Source: Thelonectria olida (taxonomy: Eukaryota > Ascomycota > Sordariomycetes > Hypocreales > Nectriaceae). Taken from it: 64,000 nucleotides of DNA. The notes under the pieces are model-generated. The model was not told the origin of the DNA. It searched no databases and saw only the letters and a list, made by a program, of their open reading frames with translations. The position numbers and the translations under genes are program-made. Where the stretch lies: NCBI GenBank assembly GCA_020736575.1, contig JAGPYM010000004.1, positions 1,426,001 through 1,490,000 of the forward strand. Direction: 5' to 3'. Shown piece after piece: positions 1 through 10,521 of this stretch (the stretch's first letter is position 1; every line of letters begins with the position of its first letter).

Positions 1-744
1 ATTATCGCCAACATCCCCCCCGGGGTTTGCTGTAACAGCAAAGAAACTCTAACGCTCGACCTCGCCTTGTCTTCCGTTGTCAACAAATCAGTCTGCTTCT
101 TCGGCTTCACTCCCGCCTTGATCCTACCCGCCTTTTGATATCCTGTCCCTGTCCGTGGCCAAACGTTCGCCCCGCCCTATCCCTGGTCCCTATTACGGAT
201 TCCGCCTGCCATTGCATCACTCACAGTCTCAGTCAACAAACAACAATTCATAGACTCCAACGACCCTTCATCACTTATCAACCCCTTTCTCTCTACAATA
301 TAAAAGGGCTGGTCTCCCAACCTTTATCCTCACTTCTCTACTTCACAACATTGATCAGGTCTTACTTGACTACTCAGCAATCATCAACTGTTCTCACTCA
401 TCTTTCAATCTTCCTCAACACCCCCATCATAGCTTCGCGTGTTGATCTCCTAACCTTCAACAACAACCTTTCAACTCTACACCTTTATACTTTACTCGTA
501 AGCACCCATCTCTCCTCCCGTGTGCCTCATCTTGATGGCGAAGCCATTCACGCAACTCGTCTTCATGGTGTAGGAGATTTTATCATCTATCAAGCTAACT
601 ATTGTTGTCTTACAAGGACCCTTTCTATCCAATCGGACCAAGTCCTGTTAGAGCTTTACAGACTACAGCTCTGACATATCACAACAACACAAAGCCACCA
701 CCAGATCAACCCAAGAAACATCGTCCACCGTGGCTAACGACAAG
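1..744. other. Leader / upstream region of the 52-residue protein gene
   Basis: Pyrimidine-rich sequence with many CTT/TCA/CAAC stretches, typical of long 5' leaders in filamentous fungi. A long open frame crosses it on the + strand, but it has no convincing ATG and its composition is that of a CT-rich untranslated leader. I take this stretch as promoter plus 5' UTR of the gene starting at 745. No tRNA or repeat element is visible. Confidence 0.5.
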
Positions 745-903
745 ATGGCCAATGCCTGTGCGCACCAGTTCTCAATCATCAAGTCCGACAGCACTTTGAT
801 CCAGTGGATCTGCCAGCACTGCCGTTCAGGACCTCACTGGATGATCTATGAGTGCGCTTACTGCAAGCTGCACCTGTGCCGGATATGCACACAGGCAGCT
901 TAA
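745..903 (+). CDS. Small Cys/His-rich (zinc-binding-like) protein, 52 aa
   Basis: An intronless 52-residue frame starts at an ATG in good context (ACAAGATGG) and ends at TAA 901-903. The visible pattern is C5-x-H7, C23-x2-C26, H31, C37-x2-C40, H43, C45-x2-C48, with the core motifs WICQHC, GPHWMIYEC and CRICTQAA at the C-terminus. Three CxxC pairs plus flanking histidines in so short a protein strongly suggest one or two structural zinc sites, like a compact zinc ribbon. No signal peptide or membrane segment is seen. I have an impression that similar short proteins occur in other Sordariomycetes but cannot verify it. Function is unknown; binding of RNA or protein through a zinc fold is only a guess. 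It sits alone, with a long CT-rich leader upstream and more than 6 kb without recognisable genes downstream. Confidence 0.72.
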   Translation: MANACAHQFSIIKSDSTLIQWICQHCRSGPHWMIYECAYCKLHLCRICTQAA

Positions 904-3149
904 GACTGCTATGGTGTCCACGGCGCGCAAGACATGTGTCACTGGTGTCTGGCGTGTGGGAGTGGAGGGGTGTGTGATTATGTGTGACAGAGTGCGCTTT
1001 TGTCTGAGTGTAAGTGAAAAGTGAGCGTGCATGGGCGTTTCGTCCAAATGCGTCTCCCTCGCGTGTTGCCGACAAGTGGACATGGCCTGACTAACATGGC
1101 ACCAGGCTTACAACGGCGAAAAGAGAGATGCCTTCTTAGTCTCGGTGCAGGATGAAGAGTCAGCTTGTCACATTTCGGGCTTTTGATTGCGCTTGACATG
1201 GCTACCTGGGACTGGCTCCCGAAGGTGCAGGAGACAAGCCCCCTCAAGCACAGCACATCTGATGCGCTGGCTGGAAGTTGTCTTTTTCTTCTTTTTTTTT
1301 TTTTTGCTTTTTTCTGATGCTTCTTTTTTTGGCTGTGGCTGGGCCGAGGGTTGCTTGAGAAGGATTCTAGCGCCCTTGACAGAAACGCCAAAAGAGATGG
1401 AGAAGAAAAAGTCCAGGGGACCCGCAAGCATCACCAACATCGTCATTGTTACCCTCAATTCATACCGGACACAGCAAGTGGAGAGGCGGCCAAGGCTCAA
1501 CGGCGACAAGGACATTGGATGACTTACAGTTTCTGGACTTCCTTGAGGGTGTAGCGCCTGCACGATCCACGTGGGAGGCTCCAGTCTCAGGGTCCCTCTT
1601 TGGGAACTGTGCAGGGCTAGCGACCCCCTCCTCCTGGGCCCTAGGCTGGCTCTTGGGCACTTGGTGCAGCCTAGGACATGCCGAGACGGTGGTCTAAGGG
1701 CTTTCGTTCCTCACAGGGCTTCTTCTCGGCGCTGAAAGAGGAGCATTGCAGATGGAAGGGGAGCCGCCCTTGTCCAGTGGCCCTGTCATCATTCATGTCT
1801 CTGTCGCTTGTTGCAGTATGTCCGCAGTCGCACCTAGTCACACTCACCACTCACACACCTTTTCGACCTCGCGCCAATCATCAACGGGACTTGTTGATCT
1901 GGGTCTGCCGGGGACCAATTGCGGCCGGTCCGTTTTCCTTAACTGTCCTTTCTGGTTTACTCTGGTTTCTGGGGTGTTCGTTCATTTCTTTTGTTGTTTC
2001 GGAGTGCGCACACAAAAAATGGGAGTTGCTTGCTTCTTTTGTGTCTTGGTTTTGGGTTTCCTTTTACGGACTGATTCCTCCCCCCACCTTCGCCGGTTCC
2101 ATGGGAAAACCGTTTCATCCTTTTTAGCATGCTTTTTCGGGTTCACGGCGCATAAAAGAAAAAAAAGGGACGGTAGGGCGCTCGCAATAGACTACGTGTT
2201 GAGATGATTTGTCTTCTTTTTTTTTTTTTCATTGGCTCGGGCCGCAACGGAACACACGAAGAATGATGGGATGGGGGAGAGGAGGAGAGCGGTGAAAGGG
2301 GTGCCGTTTAGCTTTTGCGAGGGTGACGGGAGGTGAGAGGGCGCAGAAGTCGGTGACGGTATTGGGACAGGACCTTGTTCTATCTGGCACGACTCGCAAG
2401 TGAGTCTTCTCTCATAACATGGTTTCATCCATTGGCGTCTTCTGTTCTGTTCTGTTTTGGGGGGTGCTTTTCGGTCTTGCAACTTCCGTCTCCAAGTACC
2501 TCGTTACCTATTTTACCTAGGAGTCTACCTCTTCTACGAATACCTGCCTCGGTTCGTTGAATGGTACCGACTTCTTCCATAGTTAGTGCCAAGGTCACAA
2601 TGGACAAGGGAGCGAATCCTATAAAACTTTGAATAACGCGGCGTATTTTGAACAGGCACCAGTGAGATGTGAGAGAAGAAAGTGAATGGAATAGTAAGAC
2701 GATGATTGGGACGGCCTCGAGATGGCTTCGTATCCGGGGGTGGAGGTCTGGAGAAGGCAGGCTACGGGCTCTTTGCCCTACTTTGTACGACATACGCCTA
2801 TCGACGGTTGCTACATCGCAGGGAAGGAAGATCTCCATGACTCGGAAAGTCTAAACTCTCGGATGGCATTCATTCACCGAGCGAGGTGGACCGCAGAAGC
2901 TACGTCGAAGCTGTCTTAGGCAGAGAGACATGGCGGAAGGGGAAGGGTTTAATGAGGATGCGAGGTTTGGCCGAGTGGAGTTCCGTTTTCTTTTACTTGG
3001 GTACCGAGAGGGAGGTGTGCATTCCTGCAATTTCCTGTTGACCGGTCGGGGCCTCGTCTCGAGTTTTCCGTTTTGTTCCATTGTTGACGTTGGTTCGTGA
3101 GAGGAAGGGAAGAACAAAAAAAAAGACAAGGCGTGGTAGGAAGTCACGG

Positions 3150-3183
<34 letters not shown>

Positions 3184-6100
3184 CTTTTCTCCTCACTTTG
3201 CGCGTCGATCTTCCCCCATCCCACACACACACACGCACGCACTCTTTCTCTTCTCCCACCATCACGCAGGCGGTAGCCCCCGATTCAGCAAGACAAGGCT
3301 TCCATACCTTGGGCCGGAACCACGAAGCCATTCGCAGTAGTCTCCCCGGCCGGGACTTTCGCCTCGGTTGATAACTTTGGCATGCCCTGGCTCTCTGAAT
3401 TCGATGATTCTTCAGGGCGAGGTCAGATCATGATCCCTTCTTTTCCCCCTCACTTTGAAAGCTTCCTGTCATCTCACCCATTTCCAAATTCATGCCGTCA
3501 TCCGTGTCATATCATTTGATCCATCACGTCCGTCACATCTCGGCAAAGCTGGGCTAAAGTAAAGCGGAATTGGGGAGTTGGGCGGTTGGGGGACCTGTCT
3601 CGGGGCTTGGGGACGGATTTCCTCTTCCAGCTCGGTGACCCCCGCCTCGCATTGAATGTGAAATCTGTCATTGAAACGTCTGGTTATCTCTGGAGTTCGT
3701 ATCTGTGGGTTGTTCTCTCCAAGCTGGCCAACAAGACAAGACAAGACAAGGGATCTCTAGCGCAACACCACTTCCGCTTCCTTCTCGCATAGCGTCGCCG
3801 AGGGAATAAGGAAAAAGATGACACGGAAGAGCAGCAAGGATGAGGCTGATGGATGATTGGCGTGGCTCCGCGCAGCGAAATTCCAATGCAGAAGATGGCA
3901 GGGGAGCAAGGGGTGCCCCCAAAGCCTCGTCACGGCGCAGCTGGAGGGACGGGCGCAGCGGTGGAGTTGGAGCCAGAAGGCTTCCAGAACAAGTGCAAAG
4001 GGCTTCGGCTTTGACATCCAGACACCCGTGTGTCGTGATGGAGGTGAGCTTGGGGCCCCCCTCCCCAATTCCGCCCCATCCGTTGTCTCATTGCAGGCTA
4101 CCAATGATGTCGCACAGTCCATGGATGCAGGTCCAGGCCGCCGCCATGACAAACGCAACTGGAGGCGCAGGCACAGGCGCAGGCCCAGCACCCGACGACA
4201 GCAATGGAAAGCACAGAGCGCAATCAGGTACCTCAGCAGTACCGAGACAGTCGGACACAGGTACCGAGGAATGAGGCACCTCTGAGGCACAGAGATCAAC
4301 GCCGTTGTAACAAATCCTGCGCCGACAAACTATGACGGTCGCAATCGCTTTGATTTCCCCTATCGGCGACGGACGGCAATGACGACTGCGACAACAACGT
4401 TATCAGAAACGAGGGCGCTGAGGAAGCTCAACGCACAGACGCGCGTTTCAATTGTTTCAATTTACTACGTGCGTAGTACAACATATTTCGATTCAGACCA
4501 ACACAGACAGACAAGGACATGGACAAGGACAAGACGCCCGTGAACGGCTCGCGCAGACAAACCGAGACTGGTCTTTCAGGCTTTCACACTAGACCTAGAC
4601 ATCATCACCGTCACCGTGAGCCCGCCATCAGTCATACCGACATGCCTGCGCGCCCAAGATCACACACTGGCACGACCGCCATCACAGCCATTTCTATCCC
4701 AGATATTCTCCATGGTACCTTATACAGCACACGCGTTCACGCAGCTTCACGACTCACACACCCCCCTCCCCGGCCACCGGCCCCGACCTCCCGTCCGTCC
4801 GGTTGAACGGACCTCTATCGGGGAAGGCCCCCGGGCTTCAACGCCAACACTGACCTTCTTGGCCTTCTTCCTTTTCATAAAGCGTTTGGCTCTCGTCCAG
4901 TCAGCGTCGACGTGATTACGGATTACGCCTTTAGCTCGTCTCGCCGCCTCGCCTCATGTCATGCTCGCCTCGATTCCATGAGATGCTGGCTGTGTGAAAC
5001 CTCTTTAGTGCATCACGGCCCTTCTTTTGTCGACGTTTACAATGTGACGTCGTTCCGGCAATGCAAAGCGTGCCAAGGACATGGCCCAATTTCGGCGCCC
5101 TCGCGGCTGCTGACCCAACACAATCACCGTTACGGCCCTATCGTCCATCCATGGAATGCTTCCAGACGCTGCCAGCAAACGGCATCGCCCGTGTCTCGGT
5201 CCCCGTTGACAGCCCCCCACATGTCCTCGGACCTCTCACCTCTCACCTCTCACAAACACATTACGCCGTTCGTTTGGTTTGCCTCCGGCCCTACTGGCCG
5301 ATCGCCGAATCTCGTGAGCGACGAGTATGGGGCCGAACCCGTCCCGTGTTGTCACGTTTCCGGCGCCGTTCCATGGCTGGGCCGAGATGACTGCCGAAAT
5401 GTCCACGACGATGAATCCGACCATAAATCAAGCGGACGCGTCACAACTGACGTGGACTGGTCACAAAGCGGCCATGTATATACATGGTATTTGTCTTCAA
5501 AGAAAGAAGAAGACGCCACTGATCGAATGTGGTCAAATGTAGCTATTTCGACGTGGTTGCCCCGCGTTGTCTGTAGCACAAGGCACCTCTGCGTCCCTGC
5601 CCTGGTGTCACCGCTGTGGAACATTGCCTGACAACAACATTACTTCTGCCGTGGCAATAGTGAAGCACTCAAAAATTCCAGCACCCCTGAGGCCCCCGAC
5701 AGCAAACATCACGGCACTTTGCACATTTCGACAGGCTTCTTCCCGCCTCGTTTTAATTGGGTATCCTGATAATACCTTGCAGCATGGATATGGCCTCAAC
5801 AACCAAGCAGGTTGATCCGCCTTGTCATCTACTCGCGTTATTTGCCCTTGTCTCTTGAGTTGCCAGCTGGAAGCTGTTTACAAGTCTGGGAGTTTCTTGG
5901 TTCCAGCGTCGACCAGATTCGTGTCTCTAAGACGTGAGCTCTTTGGGCCGGGCCACGTTCCCACTTGACACGACAGCTGGTGCTAAGGTTGACGTTCAAT
6001 CGTATGCGTCGGGCGAAGTTCTTGGTGCGTGTTGATATCTACAGCAGGTGCTCCGACTTCTGTTGCGAAAAATGCAAGGTCCGTTGGCGACTACGAACAA

Positions 6101-7256
6101 GTTCACTCGAAACGAAGTCACTTCAGCCTCATTAGTTGCAAGTAAGGCGGCCAACCAAAACTGAGCCCCGTGCAGTATGTCACTACCCGGCTTTCATCTG
6201 GCTCTAGTTTGCAGATAGAGAAACCTCTAATGCAGTTCGATTCAGGCCGTGGCGGGACTATGATACACAGTCCTGTGGAGTCGACTACTTTGTACTAGGA
6301 ATGGAAATACCCCCACGATATCTATCTTGAGTGAAGAAACGACCCGCCCGGAATATTGTTGATGACAAGATCTTGTCAACATCTCCCGACATTTGGATAT
6401 CTGCAAGCATGAATAGAAGGCCAATCAATCTTGGGTCTTCTGAGTCTCAATAGGGCAGAATATGCTCAAGGCTGTTGCTCATTGGTGAGGCTCCTTTTGA
6501 ATGCCGACGGTTTGCATTGTGCCGTGTGTATGCGATCTCATCTTTCTCCCGTCATGGGATAGGACTGATCTTTTTCGCATTCATTTTAGGTATTCAGATC
6601 TCAGATGACGAGCAACTTACCAAGCGGGGATGATTGATAATCTACACGATCCCCCCACCGGAACACGACGCCAATCACAGACAATCGGGACGCGGACAAA
6701 ATAAGTCGAACATCAAATTTTATCGGGCGCTGGATATGCGGAAATACAACGTCTCCTGGCGCGCGTCAATGGGATGAGCCTTTCGGCTTTCTTTTCTCAA
6801 CTGCCGCGTGGCCCCTGTTGAATGCTGCAAGGAAAAGTGATTCACCGAAAAGGAGAGAAAGGGGGTGCTTCTTTTTTCTCTTGATCGTAAGTCTGCTCGG
6901 GGGCTCGTTTGAAGATGTCCTTCACCTTTGCAACTCCTGCACTTATCTCGTTCCAAGTTGGCACTTCGCCCCAAACGACGAGCTATATCCGAATAGCGCA
7001 CCTTTTTGTCAAGCACCAAGGGAGACGACTCGGCCTTCATCCCGCAAGCCGAGAAAAAGAGTCCACAGTGGGCCCCAGGAGTCGCCAGTATATAGACTCC
7101 ACGGGACCGGTATCATTCCCACTTTTCGCTCCTCGACAAGATCTGAAAGTTCCGTGACTGCAGATTTCCGGTGCCGCCAGACGATTCTGGTGTCATTCCG
7201 CATCCCCGCGACCCTCCATTCTGCGGCAGCAAGGCGACCGATACTCGGGCTTGGAC
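904..7256. other. 6.3-kb gene-poor interval
   Basis: No frame here has a recognisable domain, consistent codon use and fungal splice sites together. It holds poly-T tracts near 1291-1305 and 2217-2229, a (TG)n/(CA)n pair at 3152-3242, a CAGG-rich stretch near 4150-4200, and a T-rich segment around 1940-2230 that looks like 3' UTR or terminator-type sequence. Overlapping open frames at 3757-4299 (both strands) and 4912-5631 (+) are rejected. The last few hundred bases should contain the promoter and leader of the MFS gene at 7257. A long non-coding transcript or a very long regulatory region is possible but cannot be shown from sequence alone. Confidence 0.6.
3152..3242. repeat. (TG)n microsatellite followed by (CA)n, inverted arrangement
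   Basis: About 31 nt of alternating TG (3152-3182) is followed, after roughly 36 nt, by a CA-rich run (about 3219-3242) that is nearly its reverse complement. Single-stranded, the two arms could pair into a stem of about 18-22 bp. Alternating purine-pyrimidine tracts like this can also adopt Z-DNA. It lies in the gene-poor interval. Confidence 0.85.
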
Positions 7257-9263
7257 ATGGCCGACCAGAATCCGACCACCGACCGTCACCGGCCCCCCAC
7301 TTCCCGGGAGACGGCCGATGTCGAGGGCAGCGGAGGTGAAGATGTTGCCGTGCAGAAGGCAAAGGTCTCTAAGATTGGGGAGCGGCCTCAGGTCTTCAAG
7401 AATACGTTTCAAGAGGTGTCGTTTGTCTTCATGGCCACGGTTGCCATGGCCACAAATACCTTCTTGACGGGCACCACTGTCATTGTCACGGCTGCCATTG
7501 GCAAGGACTTGAACATGTCCCAGAGCCAGATCTCATGGATCGCTGCTGCAACTACGTGAGATTCCCACCCCCATCGGCCCCAAATTTATCACGCCACGAC
7601 TAACGCGTTCTCTACTTGCAGTCTCACTGCTGGCGCTTTTCAGCTCGCCCTAGGCCAGTTGGCCGACCTGCTCGGTCGTAAGGCCATGTTCCTCTTCGGG
7701 ATGGGCAGCTTCAGCGCCTGCTCCCTGATCGTTGCGTTTGCGCAGAACCCCTTCTGGATGGACATTCTCTGCGGCGTGTTGGGCCTCGCCTCGGCCATGG
7801 TTGTGCCACCTGCCATTGGCATCCTAGGCGCCGCGTACAAGGTGCCATCGCAGCGCAAGAACTGGGCCTTTGCAGCCTTTTCTGCAGGCAACCCCCTTGG
7901 TTTCGCTGTGGGAAGTATAGTGTGTGGCGTGGCTGCGCGCATTTTCGACTGGCGTGCGAGTTTCATCTTGCTGGCCATTATATGGGCTGTTCTTGGCGTT
8001 GCATCCATCTGGATAGTTCCCAGTGTCGAGGCTTTTGAGCCCGCGCCGTTCAAACACAGACTCAAGATTGCGCTGGAGCAGTTTGACAGTATCGGAACTG
8101 TTCTCACCGTCCTAGGCGTCGGTATGCTCACTGCGGCCTTGACGTATGTTTCATCCAGTCTTTTGCTGAGTGCTCGACCATCCACTAACACGAGCTTAGG
8201 CTAGGACCCTCTGATGGCTGGAAGACAGGCCACGTTATTGCCATGCTCGTCGTCGGCTTCTTTCTGTTGGTTGTTTTTATCTTCTGGGAGAGCTACTGGG
8301 AGCACCCTCTTATGCCTTTGCACGTCTGGAAGGACAAAAACTTTTCACTGGTAAGTATATCCGTATATCCGCCCCGTATCTGCCTTTGGTGGACGCATGG
8401 CGCAGTGTGCCGTTATCGGCAAGGTCACCGAGAAGGTGAAGGTGAAGCAATGTATTGACGGATAGATATAGCTTGTTTCGGTGGCCATCCTTGGCATGAT
8501 GTCGTTCACGTCTTCCAACTTCTGGCTGGCGCTGTTCATGCAGGAAGTGTCCAAGTACGATGCGCTCATGGTGGCCGTCCACTTGCTGCCGCAGGTGATT
8601 GCGGGCGTCATCTGGAACATTGTGGCGGCGAGTATCCTTCACAGGGTCAACAACGCCATGATCATGGGCTTTGGATCTTTGGCCTATGTTGGTGCCAATT
8701 TGCTGCTCACGTTCCAGAAGTCCCACACTTCGTACTGGGCATTTATCTTTCCGTCGTTGATCATGAACGTTATCGGCGCTGATTTCCAGTTTAACGTGAC
8801 CAATGTAAGTCATGACGATCTATCATGTTTCGTGATCCTGATGCAGATATGTTAACCTTCGCCATAGATGTATGTGATGCATGCACTGCCAGCTCACCAG
8901 CAATCACTGGCCGGTGGAATCTTCAACATGCTCATTCGTCTGAGCTCAACAATCGCCCTCGGGATTTCGACGGCTGTGTATAGTTCCGTCAAGCGGGCTC
9001 AAGGTCCCAACGGTGACGAGAACACACCCTTCCGAATGGCCTATTTCGTTTCCGTTGGACTTGCGAGCATGGGATGCCTATTCGTCCCGTTCCTCCGCAT
9101 GGGAACTCAGGGCAACTCACCGGCTGATGCTGGCGTGGTTGAACCTGTCGTCGAGCGAGATATTCCAAAGGAAGGTGAAAAGTCGACGGAGCAGCCCGCT
9201 ACGTGGGAGCGGGAGGACGAGGAGAGGCGGACGATTGCTGGCAGTATTATTGAGAAGCAATAG
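7257..9263 (+). CDS. MFS multidrug-type transporter (14-TM, DHA2-like), 566 aa
   Basis: Five exons: 7257-7555, 7622-8143, 8200-8350, 8472-8804 and 8868-9263. All junctions are GT-AG and in phase, and the sum is 1701 nt. The product is a polytopic membrane protein of the major facilitator superfamily that should move small molecules out of the cell with protons. The first ~60 residues are a hydrophilic cytosolic tail. Then come hydrophobic helices, the MFS motif A region GQLADLLGRKAMFLFG between the second and third helices, and a proline/glycine-rich helix (VVPPAIGILG). Length and helix spacing fit the 14-TM drug:H+ antiporter group (aminotriazole-resistance-like). The C-terminus is hydrophilic and acidic. 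The substrate is not predictable. The ATG at 7257 is chosen because the in-frame codon two positions upstream is TTG. The next gene on the same strand is an ABC transporter, but with 1.2 kb between them this is not evidence of co-regulation. Confidence 0.9.
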
Positions 9264-10521
9264 ATGGATGTTTGGGGATCTAACAAACTGGGTGAGGGAG
9301 CATGGGGAGTTATTTATTAGAAAGAGGTGCCTCTGGCGAAGCGAAGCAAAGCAAAGCAACATGGGGAGGGGGGTTTAACATAGGTACAGGAATGGTTATA
9401 TCTAAACGGGAGTATTATATCAAGGAGAAAAAAATAATTTGGGGTCAGATGCGAAGAGAACTGGGCAAAAGCTGGGAACACACAAGGTCATTTCGTGTTA
9501 TTTCTGCGTTGATAGACTATCTAATTCATGATGACCACACATGACGAGTTCATTGCCTCAATTCTGTTGGTCAGCCTGCAGGTCAATTGTCGTTGGATTT
9601 TTTTTCCTTTCGGCAGAACGTCATCCTTAAAACGGTTCGAATCTCCGGAGGCCATCCTGGCTTTAAAGTCTTGGGCCATCCCCCCGTAGGAATTGGCCGA
9701 TGAGAAGATGGATACAAGAAAGAAGGCTGCGTTGATAAAGGGGCCGCGCTGACTAAGGCATGGTGCGAAGGGATTATATTTAGAACCGAGCACTTCAGCT
9801 CTTCATCAGCCTCCTTCTTTGCAAGTGGTCGATGGCAAGCCAGACAGATGTGAATAAGCTTGGTCTGTTACAACCACCAAAGTCCCAATGATCCAAAGTC
9901 CCAACTGAACCTTGGACATTTTGAAACAGCGGCAGGTGCACTGCGTCTGACATGGCGCCGTTCCGTCCCGCCTCTTTCTTTCTTTCTTCACCTGTGCTTA
10001 CGGCAGACACTCAGAACAAGGCCGAGTTGACGACCCGACGCGTCTGCCCACATTCCTGGTTACGTTCTTTCTCTCCAGGCGCATCTCATTCGTCGAATAG
10101 TCTAGCGAAGAGTCGAGGTGCTGGCACTAAAATCTCACAGGATCCTCATGGATGGATGCCAGGGATGATGCGGCGCCCCATACTACCCGTCTCAGACGAG
10201 AGGCTCCATATTGGGCCCGTCTTCATGGACAATCTTGCGCTCATAAGGCTGACTTCGGGCCTGCTAGATGACTTAGATACGACGTAGCAGCATCCCAGCG
10301 GTGGCCATCCCAGCCGAGTTCCAATGGGGCGCAAGGAATAAGCCCTCGCTCCTCCTCGTCTCCTCCGCAACTGCGAGATTTGCAGCGTGCTAAGGCGAGA
10401 GAGACGATGGATTCTCATCTAATAAAAGCGCCGATGCCAGCTCTTCTTGTCGAGCCCCGGATCGCCTCGCTCCCTGCTTCTCTTCATTCTTCCTCTGCCC
10501 TTCTCACACCGAGGACTCAAC
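9264..10521. other. Intergenic region between MFS and ABC genes
   Basis: No supportable gene. It holds the MFS 3' UTR (purine-rich with GCGAAGC/AAGCAAAGC repeats near 9337-9360) and the ABC promoter and leader. A 90-codon minus-strand frame at 9521-9793 lacks an ATG and is not called. Just before the ABC start, 10441-10521 stays open in frame with the ABC gene and encodes a signal-peptide-like hydrophobic stretch (see findings). Confidence 0.6.

Noticed and set aside
135..674. 179-codon frame before the micro-protein gene
   Set aside because: CT-rich leader sequence with no ATG start at its head. Its Ser/Leu/Thr/His content follows from pyrimidine bias.
3757..4299. Overlapping 140-180-codon frames on both strands
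   Set aside because: Mutually overlapping frames of similar length indicate low stop density in GC-rich, CAGG-repetitive sequence, not a gene.
4912..5631. 239-codon + strand frame in the gene-poor interval
   Set aside because: No convincing ATG start. Composition is rich in His, Ser, Trp and Cys, with competing frames on both strands and no domain.
9521..9793. 90-codon minus-strand frame between the transporters
   Set aside because: No ATG at the start and no recognisable motif; it is likely 3' UTR antisense.
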